64,000 nucleotides of DNA from Prosthecobacter gellanilyticus (GTDB taxonomy: Bacteria > Verrucomicrobiota > Verrucomicrobiia > Verrucomicrobiales > Verrucomicrobiaceae). This document shows positions 1-8,775 of the stretch, piece after piece. A program made the translations under genes and the position numbers. The stretch is from positions 1 through 64,000 of the forward strand of contig NZ_BKAG01000021.1 of assembly GCF_007992435.1 (NCBI RefSeq). Direction: 5' to 3'. The notes beneath the pieces are model-generated. The model saw nothing but the letters and a program-made list of their open reading frames with translations. It had not been told where the DNA came from and made no database searches. Each line of letters opens with the position of its first letter. Position 1 is the first letter of the stretch.

Positions 1-96
1 ATGCTCTAATGTTCCAAACACTCTTTGGCTTGGTCATAAGTGACCATCAGTGTCTATCAGTGGTAAAGAAACGGCTCTTTCTTGATCCGCCATCAA
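1..96. other. non-coding stretch downstream of rsmD
   Basis: No gene is visible. Two copies of ATCAGTG lie 10 bases apart (46-52 and 56-62), a short direct repeat. A weak hairpin (AAAGAA/TTTCTT type, about 66-82) could help terminate the leftward rsmD transcript, but there is no convincing T-run. Confidence 0.3.
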
Positions 97-657
97 CTAC
101 CGTTTGCGCAGCCAGACGATGCGCGTGGAGCCATAGTCGCGCTCACGCACCAGCTCCCAGCGCTCACCAAACGTGGCCGTGTTGCGTGTGACCAGTGATT
201 CAAGGATCAGACTGCCTCCTGCTGGAATGATCTGAAGCAGACTGTCCTCCGCCGCCAGCTTCGCACTGAGGTCCACATCTCCCGGCTTATGCGCATAGGG
301 AGGATCGGCGAAGACCAGATCGAAGGTGGAGCCTGCGGTGGCCAGTTGCGTCACCGTTTTGAAGACATCCCCCTGGCGGATCGTCGCACCTTCGAGGCGC
401 GTCTTGGCGATGTTCTTCTTCATCACCTCACAAGCGCCGCGATCCTGGTCCACCAACAAGGCACTCGTGGCCCCACGGCTCAGACATTCCAGTCCGAGCG
501 CACCTGAACCGGCGAAGAGATCCAGCACACGAGCTTCGCCGATGAGCTCACCGAGCATGTTGAAGACAGCCTGGCGCACCCGGTCCTGAGTGGGACGGGT
601 GACAGACTTCGGAACCTCAAGCGGGATGCCACCCGCGCTGCCGGAGATAAGACGCAT
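97..657 (-). CDS. rsmD: 16S rRNA (guanine(966)-N(2))-methyltransferase RsmD
   Basis: A 186-residue class I SAM-dependent methyltransferase that methylates N2 of G966 in 16S rRNA during small-subunit assembly in the cytoplasm. The sequence opens with the RsmD-typical MRLISGSAGG, followed by motif I DLFAGSGALGLE (residues 46-57) for SAM binding and the catalytic motif IV DPPY (118-121), which is diagnostic of N2-guanine/N6-adenine methylases. Length is normal for RsmD (about 180-200). The ATG at 657 is the only sensible start, since the family N-terminus begins exactly there. It stands alone: the coaD gene that often follows rsmD is not seen in the 96 bases to its left. Function call from family signatures is firm. 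Confidence 0.93.
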   Translation of the reverse strand: MRLISGSAGGIPLEVPKSVTRPTQDRVRQAVFNMLGELIGEARVLDLFAGSGALGLECLSRGATSALLVDQDRGACEVMKKNIAKTRLEGATIRQGDVFKTVTQLATAGSTFDLVFADPPYAHKPGDVDLSAKLAAEDSLLQIIPAGGSLILESLVTRNTATFGERWELVRERDYGSTRIVWLRKR

Positions 658-726
658 GCCTCATGTGGAGCGCGAACTCGCACCTGCGGCAACTCCGAAA
701 CATTCCAACTGGAGCCGCAACAAACA

Positions 727-760
727 AAAGACTCAGATCCCCGGAGGAATCTGAGTCTTT
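727..760 (-). terminator. rho-independent terminator after the 805-1296 lipoprotein
   Basis: A 12-bp perfect stem (AAAGACTCAGAT with its complement at 749-760) is followed on the minus strand by a T-rich tail (TTTTGTTTGTT). It lies 45 bases past the stop codon of the leftward lipoprotein gene and upstream of rsmD, so it separates the two transcripts. Confidence 0.8.
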
Positions 761-804
761 GCCGAACCACTAGTCCAACCCGAATGGACCAGCGGAAAGA
801 GTGG

Positions 805-1296
805 TCAGCGCGCCTTCTTCACCGATGCTGGAGGCGGCGGCACAGGAGTGCTCACGGCAGGTTTCGGATGTGGGGCCATTCTCTCGATCCAGCCGCCACG
901 CTCCGCCTTGGGATTCACATGGACCAAGCGCAGGTACTCGAACTCGCCACGCATCACCGCCAACTCTGCATCATTGAGCCACACGATGGCGATGCCGGGC
1001 TCATACGGGATGAGTTTGGAGGAGACGTAGTATTTGCCGGCTTCCCCCTGCCACTGATACGGCTTCAGCTCGATGCGATAACCAATCGTGCGGCCATACC
1101 TGTCCCCCACTTCCTGCAGTTCCGCACAGGTGAACAGACGCGGTGAATCAGCCTTCCAGGCCTTTGGCGGCTCAGCGCGCTGCAGATTGTCCGGATCATG
1201 GGAGTCCCTTCGGTTGTCAGGCCCCGGAGGCCCGACACACGCGGCAAGGATGACTGCCAGCAAAGCAGCTCCGATGCGTAGAAATGAAGCATTCAT
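805..1296 (-). CDS. small hypothetical lipoprotein
   Basis: A 163-residue protein beginning at the ATG at 1296. An upstream in-frame extension to 1338 is possible but would put 14 extra residues before the signal peptide. The N-terminus is a lipoprotein signal with lipobox LAAC (Cys20), so the mature protein should be lipid-anchored on the periplasmic side or outer membrane. The mature part starts with a Pro/Asp/Arg-rich linker, has a compact middle with many aromatic residues (about 60-130), and ends in a Pro-rich, Lys/Arg-terminated tail. I recognise no family. It has its own terminator at 727-760 and no evident operon partner. Confidence 0.7.
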   Translation of the reverse strand: MNASFLRIGAALLAVILAACVGPPGPDNRRDSHDPDNLQRAEPPKAWKADSPRLFTCAELQEVGDRYGRTIGYRIELKPYQWQGEAGKYYVSSKLIPYEPGIAIVWLNDAELAVMRGEFEYLRLVHVNPKAERGGWIERMAPHPKPAVSTPVPPPPASVKKAR

Positions 1297-1451
1297 GATA
1301 AGCGACTTGGGTTTTGAGATCCAGCCAGGCCTAACCAACAGGCGTGACTGGAATGAAGGGGGATGAACCCGTCAGGATTCGCCCTGTACTACGCATAGGG
1401 TGAGCGCTGCGGATGTATGGCCGGCTCAAAACCTGCCGAAGCCGAAAACGA

Positions 1452-1482
1452 AGAAGCCGTCACGTAAACGGTGACGGCTTCT
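1452..1482 (-). terminator. rho-independent terminator after the alpha/beta hydrolase
   Basis: Perfect 12-bp stem AGAAGCCGTCAC/GTGACGGCTTCT with a 7-base loop. On the minus strand it is followed by TCGTTTTCGG. It lies 26 bases beyond the hydrolase stop codon. Confidence 0.75.
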
Positions 1483-1508
1483 CGCATTCTAAATGGAGAT
1501 CAACTGGA

Positions 1509-2312
1509 TCAATGCTCCTGCAGCCACTTCAGTGTGCGCGGATTGAAGTCGTTCAGGCACTCCCAGTGGAAGGCGTGACCGGCGTTGTCATAGAGATGCA
1601 GGTCCGCACCGGGAATCGCGGCGGCGACTTCCTCGCTCATCCATTTTGGTGTGAAGGTGTCGTCCTTGCCGCCGATGACGAGCGCGGGGCACTTCACGTT
1701 TTTGAGTTCGCTGATCGTATTGTGCGTGATGGCGGCGGCCGCTTGCGCTTCCGTGGCATGGAGTGGCTGTGGCGCTGGGTTGTTCGCGGCATCCTTGAGT
1801 CCCTGCTGCATGTTGTTCCAGCAGTCATCGTTATCAAACCAGGGCTTGGTGAAGATGAGCATCTGGATCCACTGCATGAAGTCTTCCGGACGCATCGTCG
1901 CCTTGGCTTTCATGAGGTGCTGCCAGGTGTAGAGACCGAAGCGGTCCTGACGCGCCCAGGTACACATGAGGATCATGCTCTTCACCTTCTGCGGATGACG
2001 CAGCGCGAGCTGCTGCGCGATGACGGAACCAAGCGAGCAACCGACCACACGTGCCTGCTTGATGCCGAGCTGGTCCATGAGTCCGGCATAGTCGTCCGCC
2101 ATCATCGCGGAGGTGTAGGGACCGGCAGGCTTGTCGGTCAGGCCGACACCGCGGTTGTCACCGAGGATGCAGCGGAAATGCTTCGACCACTCAGCGGCAT
2201 GTGCTTCCCAGACACCGCCGGGAGCCGTGACGCCCATGATGCAGACCAGCGGATCGCCGGTGCCGCGTTCTTCATAATACATCTGGATGCCGTTGGTGCT
2301 GACGTGGGGCAT
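1509..2312 (-). CDS. alpha/beta-fold hydrolase
   Basis: A 267-residue alpha/beta hydrolase, starting at the ATG at 2312 (an open extension to 2408 is basic and unlike the family). The catalytic triad is readable: nucleophile elbow GCSLG with Ser93, acidic residue in GGKDD (Asp217 or 218), and His246 in NAGHAFHW. The GDNRGVGLTDKP segment (51-62) is the oxyanion-side loop typical of the 3-oxoadipate enol-lactonase/haloperoxidase-like branch. The substrate cannot be told from sequence. No signal peptide, so cytoplasmic. It lies 104 bases downstream of asnB with no terminator between, so read-through from the glycosyltransferase/asnB unit is possible. Confidence 0.85.
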   Translation of the reverse strand: MPHVSTNGIQMYYEERGTGDPLVCIMGVTAPGGVWEAHAAEWSKHFRCILGDNRGVGLTDKPAGPYTSAMMADDYAGLMDQLGIKQARVVGCSLGSVIAQQLALRHPQKVKSMILMCTWARQDRFGLYTWQHLMKAKATMRPEDFMQWIQMLIFTKPWFDNDDCWNNMQQGLKDAANNPAPQPLHATEAQAAAAITHNTISELKNVKCPALVIGGKDDTFTPKWMSEEVAAAIPGADLHLYDNAGHAFHWECLNDFNPRTLKWLQEH

Positions 2313-2416
2313 GGTGGTGGTGAGTGGAGGTTGGTTGGAAAAAAAGGCCTGAGGGCGGCTAGTGCTAACGAAGCCAGCGCGCCTTGCCAAGCGTGAATGT
2401 GCGAACAACGGATCTC

Positions 2417-4369
2417 TCAGCGGCTGTTTTCATTCAGCCAGGCCTGGAACATGAGCACGTCCCACAGGTAGAAGTGCCAGTTCCGCGTGCCATCCACATG
2501 CTCCTGCCATTTTTTGCCAATGGGTGCCGGATTGAAATAGCCCTCACGCTTCAGGCGTGACTCGCTGAGCAGATCCTCCGCCCAGTCACGCAGCTCGCCA
2601 CGCAGCCAGTGTTCCAGAGGCACCCCGAAACCACGCTTCGGCCGGTCGATCAGGCGCTTTGGCACATGGCGATAAAGCGTCTCGCGCATGAGCCACTTGC
2701 CCTTGCCTCCGCGAACCTTCATGGAAAAAGGAATGGTCCAGGCAAACTCGATCAAGTTCGTGTCCAGCAGCGGGATGCGGCTCTCCAGGCTGACGCTCAT
2801 CGCGGCACGGTCCACCTTCGTGAGAATGTCTCCTGGCAGATAGGTTTCCATGTCCAGATGCATCATGCGGTGGGTGAAGTCACTCACCCGCGGCCAGCCT
2901 GTTTGATCGGTGATGCTGCTGTCCCGGTCACGGCCGTTGATGACGAGCTGCTCAGGCTTCTTCCAGTGAGACATCAGCGTGAGATACAGGCTCTCCATGC
3001 CAGGAGCGGCCACCACCTCGGCCAGCTTGTGCAGCTTGTCCCCAAAGGGGCCATGGCGCACCCTCAGGGGCAGCACAGGACGGAACACAGCCCCCATGGC
3101 ATTCAAGGAATCCGGCGAGAACATGGTGAGGGCAGAAGCCGTGAGCTTCTTCAGCGCAGGCGGCATCCAGGCGAACTTGTTCCAAAGATTGCGACCGACG
3201 AAGTAGCGCTCATAACCACCGAAGAGCTCGTCTCCCGCATCACCGCTCAGAGACACCGTGACATGCTGCCGCGCCATCTTGCTGACGAGGTAGGTGGGAA
3301 TCTGCGAGTAGTCGGAGAAGGGCTCATCATACATGCCCGGCATCAGCGGGATGGTGTCCAGCGCGTTCTGGCCGGTCATGTACATCTCCGTGTGATCCGT
3401 CTTCAGATGCGCGGCCACCTCCTTGGCAAACTCCGCCTCGTTATACTCGGGCACATCAAAGCCGATGGTGAAGGTGCGCACGGGCCGCGAGCTCTGCGCC
3501 TGCATCATGGCAACGATGAGGGAGGAGTCCACACCGCCGGAAAGGAAGGCACCGATGGGCACATCCGCCACCATGCGCATGCCGACGGCTTCCTTGAGCA
3601 GAGACTCAAAGGTGTCGATCGCCTCCTTCTCAGTTCCAGCGAAGGGATGATCATACCCGTGCTCGATGACCTGGCGCAGATTCCAGTAAAGCTGCGGCAC
3701 AGGCTTGTCTGAAGGTGCCTTCAGCGTGATGAGCGCTGCCGGTGGCAGCTTGTGCATGCCTTCATAGATGCACCAGGGATCCGGGATGTAGTTGAACCTC
3801 AGCAGCGCGCAGATGGCATCACGATTGATCGTGGCATCGAAGCCAGGCATGGCGCGCACGGCTTTGAGCTCGGAGGCAAAAACGAAGGTGTCTCCCTGCC
3901 AGCCATAATAGAGAGGCTTTTCACCGAGGCGGTCGCGACCCAAGGTCAGCGTGCGCTCGTCGCGATCCCACACTGCAAAGGCAAACATGCCGTTGAAGCG
4001 CTTCGTGGCCTCAAAGATGCCCCACTGGCGGAAGGCGGCCAGCATGATCTCCGTGTCCGAGTGACCGCGCCAGGTGTGCCCGTGCTTCTCGAGCTCCGCA
4101 CGCAGTTGCTGGAAATTGTAGATCTCACCATTGAAGACCATGACGAAACGTCCGTCCGCGCTGGTCATGGGCTGATGGCCCAGTGGCGAGAGATCGAGAA
4201 TCGACAGACGCCGATGCCCGAGCGCGATGCCATTTTCCACATCCACCCACGCTCCGCTATCATCCGGACCACGATGAACGATGGCATCCGTCATGCGGGT
4301 GACTCCGGCGGTAAGTTGGTCCAGAGAGCGTGCCCTTGGAGGGGTGAAGTAGCCAGCAATGCCGCACAT
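2417..4369 (-). CDS. asnB: asparagine synthase (glutamine-hydrolyzing)
   Basis: A 650-residue class B asparagine synthetase. Residue Cys2 follows the initiator Met (MCGIAG), as required for the N-terminal nucleophile glutaminase that releases ammonia from glutamine. The glutaminase half carries HRGPDD (32-37) and FNGEIYN (79-85). The synthetase half carries the ATP-binding PP-loop SGGVDSS (277-283), where aspartate is adenylated, and the conserved SLSGDAGDELFGGY stretch. Length is usual for the bacterial AsnB branch. It starts 20 bases after the double glycosyltransferase gene ends, so the two are almost surely co-transcribed. AsnB paralogues in polysaccharide clusters often amidate sugars or peptides rather than make free asparagine; which applies here is open. 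Confidence 0.92.
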   Translation of the reverse strand: MCGIAGYFTPPRARSLDQLTAGVTRMTDAIVHRGPDDSGAWVDVENGIALGHRRLSILDLSPLGHQPMTSADGRFVMVFNGEIYNFQQLRAELEKHGHTWRGHSDTEIMLAAFRQWGIFEATKRFNGMFAFAVWDRDERTLTLGRDRLGEKPLYYGWQGDTFVFASELKAVRAMPGFDATINRDAICALLRFNYIPDPWCIYEGMHKLPPAALITLKAPSDKPVPQLYWNLRQVIEHGYDHPFAGTEKEAIDTFESLLKEAVGMRMVADVPIGAFLSGGVDSSLIVAMMQAQSSRPVRTFTIGFDVPEYNEAEFAKEVAAHLKTDHTEMYMTGQNALDTIPLMPGMYDEPFSDYSQIPTYLVSKMARQHVTVSLSGDAGDELFGGYERYFVGRNLWNKFAWMPPALKKLTASALTMFSPDSLNAMGAVFRPVLPLRVRHGPFGDKLHKLAEVVAAPGMESLYLTLMSHWKKPEQLVINGRDRDSSITDQTGWPRVSDFTHRMMHLDMETYLPGDILTKVDRAAMSVSLESRIPLLDTNLIEFAWTIPFSMKVRGGKGKWLMRETLYRHVPKRLIDRPKRGFGVPLEHWLRGELRDWAEDLLSESRLKREGYFNPAPIGKKWQEHVDGTRNWHFYLWDVLMFQAWLNENSR

Positions 4370-4389
4370 GAGAAGAATAGGAAACCCTG

Positions 4390-6717
4390 TCAGTAATTTG
4401 TAAGGAGAGTATTGAACTCTGAAAGAACACTTTGCAGCGAAAAATGTTCTTTAATTCGCTGACATCCTTTGATGCCAAGTTCGTGACGTTGACCGGCGGG
4501 CAGACGGAGGATGTCCCGACAGGCATTGGCCAGAGCTTGAGGATCCTTCGCGGGAACGATTCGTCCAGTGTCTCCCATGACCCAGGCGGTGTCACCGATG
4601 TCCGTGGCCACCACCGGCACCGCGCTGGCCATGGCCTCACCCACGACATTCGGAAAACCCTCGCCAAAAGCTGAAGAAGACACAGCGAGATCGAGTGATG
4701 CTGTGATCTCCGGAAGATCGCTGCGTTCTCCGAGCAGTCTGACATGACTCCGCAGATCCAGTTGCTCGATGAGCTGGGTCAGCTCCGTGTTCCGATCATC
4801 GACATCCGTTCCTGCGAGCAGAAACTCAGCCCCCGGCTCGTCTTTGACGAGCAGAGCCGCCGCTGACAGAAAAGTGGGGTAGTCCTTCATGGCCGTGAAC
4901 CGGCCAAAACGGCCGATGCGCGGCGGGTGGGCTGGACGAGACTCCTGGCTCGGAGAAAATCCGCTCCACTTTTCCAGATCAAAGCCGTTCGGCACGAGCT
5001 TTGTCTTCGCGGCGGGATATCCGAGGGCCTCATGCTGGCGTGCGCTCAGCTTGGAATTGTAGGTGATGACTCTGGCAAAGCGCGCCAGCCATGGAAGGGA
5101 GCGGATCACCAGGGCGCTGCCACGCTTCTCCAACGACAGATCATAGAGAGACTGCCGGATGTTCCAGATCACACGTCCCTGGCCGAGACGGAAAATCTTC
5201 ACCATCACGGCGGCGAAGCAGCCATGATACATCCAGCCCATGATCACCGCAGGCCTCACGCGCCAGGCGAATTTGAACAACCGCCAAAGCGCGCCCAGCG
5301 TGGGCTTACCAGCGGGCATGTCGAGCGAGAGCACCTCCGCTCCAGCAGCACGCAAAGGCTCCACATATTTACCTCCCGAGGTGAGTGAAATCACGGTGTG
5401 TCGATGCGCGGGCAGTCCGGTGATGATCTGCGTCAGCATCATCTCCGCGCCACCGGTGCCGAGTCCCGTGGTGATCCAGAGCACACGCTTGGAGCGGTCG
5501 GAGGACTGCGGAGGAGTGCTGCCGTTGGACGTGGGAGAAACGCCAGGAGCCCCCGCGAAGGAGCCCCCTGCCCTCATGGCCTCAAAAGTCTCCGTGGCAC
5601 GTTGCACCCCCTTGCGCTCCAGGGCCTCGGCGAGGCAGATCACCCCCGTGGCCTCCACCATTTTGGTCACGGTGAAGTTCTGCTGAATGCGCTGATGGTT
5701 CTTCTGGCCTAACCAAGAACGCTCACGCGGATCCAGGCTGAGGAATGCGCTCATCTTCTCCGCCAGCTCCAGATCATCCCCCGAATGAAAGACCCAGCGC
5801 GGATCATCCACCAGCCAGGCGCTGTCTCCCACATCACTGGCGATCACCGGCACGGCGCAGGCCATGGCCTCGCCGAGCACATTGGAGAAACCTTCGCCAT
5901 AGGCGGAAGTGGACACCAGCGCATCAAAGGTCGGATAAACTTGCGCGAGGTCATCACGCGCAGGCTGCCACTCCACACGATCCGCCACTCCCAGCTCCTG
6001 GGCCAGCGCCTGCATGTGCGAGGTGTAGGCCGCATCACCGCTGCCGATGATGACAGCCCGGGCTTCCGGCACCCGGGCGAGGGCGCGCAGGAAGGTGGGG
6101 TGATCCTTCATGGGGTGCAGCCGGCCCACCATGGCAAAGGTGCTGCCAAAAGTCTCCCTGGTCTGCGGCCGGAAGCGTGTGTCATCAATGCCATTGGGCA
6201 CGACCTCGAACTGACCTGCCGGGTAGCCCTGGCGCATGTAGTAGCCGCGTCCCGCACGTGAATTGGCAATGATGCGGTCAGCCCAGCCGGAGAGCAGGCA
6301 GTTCAGCCGGAAGCTGAGAATGCCGAGCAGGCCCCAGGTCGCCGCATCCGTTTGAGAATCCCGGATGCCCCAGACCACCCGGGGAAAGCCACACAAGGGT
6401 TTCAGGAGGAGCGCCATGAGATTCGACTCATGCAGATACCCATGAATGACATCCGGGTTAAGGCCCCGCATCACGCGGACGAGACGGAGAAAGAAACCGA
6501 CGAGGTCCCAGCGGTGCTTTTTGCCAATGCAGTGAGTCTTCACCCCGGCCGCGCGCAGCTCAGCCTCAAAGGGGCCGGGATAGAAATGCACCACACTCAC
6601 AGCGAAAGCGGCCTGCCCAGCCAGGGCGCGTGCGAGCGTGACCAATTGCCGCTGCGCACCGCCATGACCGAGGTCACGAATCAGGAAAGTAAGGCGCGTA
6701 GGAGGCAGCTCAGGCAT
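4390..6717 (-). CDS. tandem double GT4 glycosyltransferase (fusion)
   Basis: A 775-residue protein made of two complete GT4 glycosyltransferases. Half one (about 1-375) has the acceptor-side GHGGAQ motif (17-22), a VPNGID hinge (173-178) and the donor-binding E-x7-E motif at Glu275/Glu283. After a Gly/Ser/Pro-rich linker (about 384-408), half two repeats the plan: GTGGAE (420-425), VPNGFD (575-580) and E-x7-E at Glu686/Glu694. Both halves therefore look catalytically intact, and they resemble each other, suggesting duplication and fusion. GT4 enzymes are retaining transferases that use nucleotide sugars; likely role is adding two successive sugars in a surface polysaccharide or lipid-linked glycan at the cytoplasmic face. 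Single GT4 proteins are normally 350-420 residues. First gene of a unit with asnB 20 bases downstream. Confidence 0.9.
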   Translation of the reverse strand: MPELPPTRLTFLIRDLGHGGAQRQLVTLARALAGQAAFAVSVVHFYPGPFEAELRAAGVKTHCIGKKHRWDLVGFFLRLVRVMRGLNPDVIHGYLHESNLMALLLKPLCGFPRVVWGIRDSQTDAATWGLLGILSFRLNCLLSGWADRIIANSRAGRGYYMRQGYPAGQFEVVPNGIDDTRFRPQTRETFGSTFAMVGRLHPMKDHPTFLRALARVPEARAVIIGSGDAAYTSHMQALAQELGVADRVEWQPARDDLAQVYPTFDALVSTSAYGEGFSNVLGEAMACAVPVIASDVGDSAWLVDDPRWVFHSGDDLELAEKMSAFLSLDPRERSWLGQKNHQRIQQNFTVTKMVEATGVICLAEALERKGVQRATETFEAMRAGGSFAGAPGVSPTSNGSTPPQSSDRSKRVLWITTGLGTGGAEMMLTQIITGLPAHRHTVISLTSGGKYVEPLRAAGAEVLSLDMPAGKPTLGALWRLFKFAWRVRPAVIMGWMYHGCFAAVMVKIFRLGQGRVIWNIRQSLYDLSLEKRGSALVIRSLPWLARFARVITYNSKLSARQHEALGYPAAKTKLVPNGFDLEKWSGFSPSQESRPAHPPRIGRFGRFTAMKDYPTFLSAAALLVKDEPGAEFLLAGTDVDDRNTELTQLIEQLDLRSHVRLLGERSDLPEITASLDLAVSSSAFGEGFPNVVGEAMASAVPVVATDIGDTAWVMGDTGRIVPAKDPQALANACRDILRLPAGQRHELGIKGCQRIKEHFSLQSVLSEFNTLLTNY

Positions 6718-6869
6718 CAGGCTTAACTATAATCTTCATAATCATAAGCTGGCAATAAGGGATTCCTGACCTTTCGTCATGGAGAGGCCGACGCCTAAAG
6801 CCAGAAGAGAGCCAGCCCTTCCTGGAAATCGGTTTCTCTCTTTACTCGCAGAACGAATCCCGATTAAAT

Positions 6870-6890
6870 CCGCAAATTCTGCGGTTTTTT
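6870..6890 (+). terminator. terminator-like hairpin in the leader of the 6930 gene
   Basis: CCGCA-AATTC-TGCGG followed directly by six T residues forms a short but textbook intrinsic terminator on the plus strand. It sits only 39 bases before the start codon at 6930 and 150 bases from the divergent glycosyltransferase start, with no plus-strand gene before it. It could attenuate transcription into the downstream gene. Confidence 0.45.
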
Positions 6891-6929
6891 GCCGCCTGCC
6901 CTTATTACCCGACACCTATCATTCCAGTC

Positions 6930-8414
6930 ATGAAAATCAGCCGATTCCGCACCGCCGTTCTGGCGCTCCTTTGCGGCACCCCGCTCCTGCACGCCGACAT
7001 CTTGATGCTGAAAAACGGCACTAAAGTCGAAGGCACGATCCTGGAGCAGAACGACCAGGGCGTGAAGATGAGGTACCGCCTCACGCCCAAGATCATGGAC
7101 GAGAAGATCTTCCCCATGGCTGACATTGACAAGGTGGTGAAGCAGACCCCGCAGGAAGTGGAAGTCATCGAGCTGCGCAAGCTGCTGCCGACACCGAACC
7201 TTCTCAAGGCAGATGCCTATGAGCAGATCATCCAGGACCGCCTGCGTCCGTTCGTGAACAAGTATCCCGGCACTCCGGAAGCCCAGGAAGTCGAGGCGAT
7301 GATCGCCAAGTTCCAGGAGGAGAAGTCCATGGTGTCCAACGGGCAGCTCAAGCATGAGGGCCGCTGGCTCAGCCCGAAGGAATACAAGGCTGAGCAGTGG
7401 AACATCGAGGCTTATCTGATCCTTGCCAGCCTGCGGGAGAAGACCGCCAAGCAGGATTACGTGGGAGCTCTGCGTGAGTTTGACCGGATGATGATGCCAG
7501 CCCCGGCGTACAAGGGCTCCACTTACTTCGTGCAGGCCATTCCTGAGGCCATCACCGCGCTCGAGAAATGGATCACGTCCCTGGACAAGATGTCCGCCGA
7601 GCAGGCCCAGCTGGACCAGGCCCGCAAGGAAGGTCTGAAAAAGCTGCAGGAGCCCGAGCTCTCCAAGACCAAGAACGCCATCTCCGATGAGTACAACAAA
7701 TGGCGTGCCGCCTATGATGCCGAGCGCCGTCAGAAGCTGCGCTGGACCGCACCTTACAAGTATGACCTGCCCAGCATCCAGACCGCCCAGAAGGAGGCCG
7801 TGCAGGAACTCACCCGTCTGCAGACGCTCAACATGGAAGAACTGCGGACTAACAATGAGATCTTCACCGCCTGCTACCGCAAGATCGGTGAAGGTGACTA
7901 TCTCGGTGGTGCTGCCGCCTTTGAGCGCGCCCAGGCCCTGAATCTGCAGGTGGAGTACCGTGACATCCCCATGGACCTGCGCGCACGCCTGCTGAAGCTG
8001 CATGCCCAGCTCAGCCGTGCCGCCGCGACTGGTGCCGCCACCTCAGGCTCCACCGCCATGGGCGGTGTGGCAGCAACCGGCCAGGACAGCCGCGTGGCCC
8101 AGATCCTCGCAGAAGCAGGTGCGGCTCCTGCCGCAGCCGCCACCGGCCAGCCTGCCGCTGCTGCCACGGCGCCCGCCGCTACCACTACGACGACCACGAC
8201 CACCACCGCTCCTGCAGCAGCTGTGGTCCAGCAGCCCGTGCAGCGCCCTGTGGCTCCCGTGGCCCAGCAGCCTGTCCCTCAGGCGCCCGTGCCTCCGATG
8301 CCGCTGCCAGCACCCGTTCCAGTGGTGGAGGAATCCAACACCAGCCTCTACATCATGATCGGCATGGGCGTGGTCATCGTCGGCCTGCTCCTCGCCTTCC
8401 TGAAGAAGAAGTAA
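6930..8414 (+). CDS. secreted/membrane-anchored protein with Ala-Thr-Pro-rich stalk
   Basis: A 494-residue protein I do not recognise as a named family. A signal peptide (about 1-23, ending LLHA) leads into a small beta-rich start (LMLKNGTKVEGTI) that reads like the short SH3-like folds seen in envelope proteins. The middle (about 60-370) is mostly helical, charged and probably coiled-coil or TPR-like, with many Lys/Glu/Gln. Residues about 375-465 are a low-complexity stalk of Ala, Thr, Pro and Gln, including nine consecutive Thr. A single transmembrane segment (about 471-488) ends in KKK, so the C-terminus is inserted in the membrane with the helical domain held outside. Expressed behind a leader hairpin (6870-6890) and closed by the terminator at 8439. 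Confidence 0.8.
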   Translation: MKISRFRTAVLALLCGTPLLHADILMLKNGTKVEGTILEQNDQGVKMRYRLTPKIMDEKIFPMADIDKVVKQTPQEVEVIELRKLLPTPNLLKADAYEQIIQDRLRPFVNKYPGTPEAQEVEAMIAKFQEEKSMVSNGQLKHEGRWLSPKEYKAEQWNIEAYLILASLREKTAKQDYVGALREFDRMMMPAPAYKGSTYFVQAIPEAITALEKWITSLDKMSAEQAQLDQARKEGLKKLQEPELSKTKNAISDEYNKWRAAYDAERRQKLRWTAPYKYDLPSIQTAQKEAVQELTRLQTLNMEELRTNNEIFTACYRKIGEGDYLGGAAAFERAQALNLQVEYRDIPMDLRARLLKLHAQLSRAAATGAATSGSTAMGGVAATGQDSRVAQILAEAGAAPAAAATGQPAAAATAPAATTTTTTTTTAPAAAVVQQPVQRPVAPVAQQPVPQAPVPPMPLPAPVPVVEESNTSLYIMIGMGVVIVGLLLAFLKKK

Positions 8415-8438
8415 GTTCTCTTTAATCGAGTCTAACAG

Positions 8439-8473
8439 AGCCGGAGATCTCCAAGCGAGATCTCCGGCTTTTT
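8439..8473 (+). terminator. rho-independent terminator after the 6930 gene
   Basis: Perfect 12-bp stem AGCCGGAGATCT/AGATCTCCGGCT followed by TTTTT. It lies 24 bases after the stop codon. Confidence 0.9.
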
Positions 8474-8775
8474 GTTGGTCAGCAGCTGCCGCCAGAAAGA
8501 GCGGCTTGCCATTTCGAGCGGATCGTTTAAACATCGCTCCATGTTCACGACGCACTCAAGTTTTCTTGCAGCGTGGGCGGCCGCATAACAAAGGCCGCCG
8601 GAACACTTGTGGTTAGGCATCGCGGCTAGAGCCGCTCATTAGCGACATGACCTGAGCGGTCATTGCATCGCACGCCTGCACCACCTCCCCGCACCTCCAT
8701 CCAGCGTGCTTTGCGCGACGCTGTGCCCGGATGGCAGGAACCTGCACAGCGTCGTGCCCATTTTTCGACTCTTTC
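8474..8775. other. intergenic region before the 838-residue unknown gene
   Basis: No gene or RNA recognised. A GC-rich inverted repeat GGCGGCC/GGCCGCC (8576-8582 and 8593-8599) is present and is followed by a GTTAGGC heptamer at 8612-8618. No clear promoter motif is visible. Confidence 0.35.

Noticed and set aside
1413-2396. Plus-strand open frame of 327 codons
   Set aside because: Antisense to the alpha/beta hydrolase, whose catalytic triad is clear; the plus frame shows no domain.
6864-8003. Minus-strand open frame of 379 codons
   Set aside because: Shadow of the secreted protein gene at 6930; the plus frame has a signal peptide, stalk, membrane segment and terminator.
8428-8618. GTCTAAC ... 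GTTAGGC pair, and dispersed GCCTAAC, considered as integron attC core sites
   Set aside because: The heptamers fit the core consensus, but there is no integrase, the flanking bases do not form the paired inner boxes of attC, and most copies lie inside genes.
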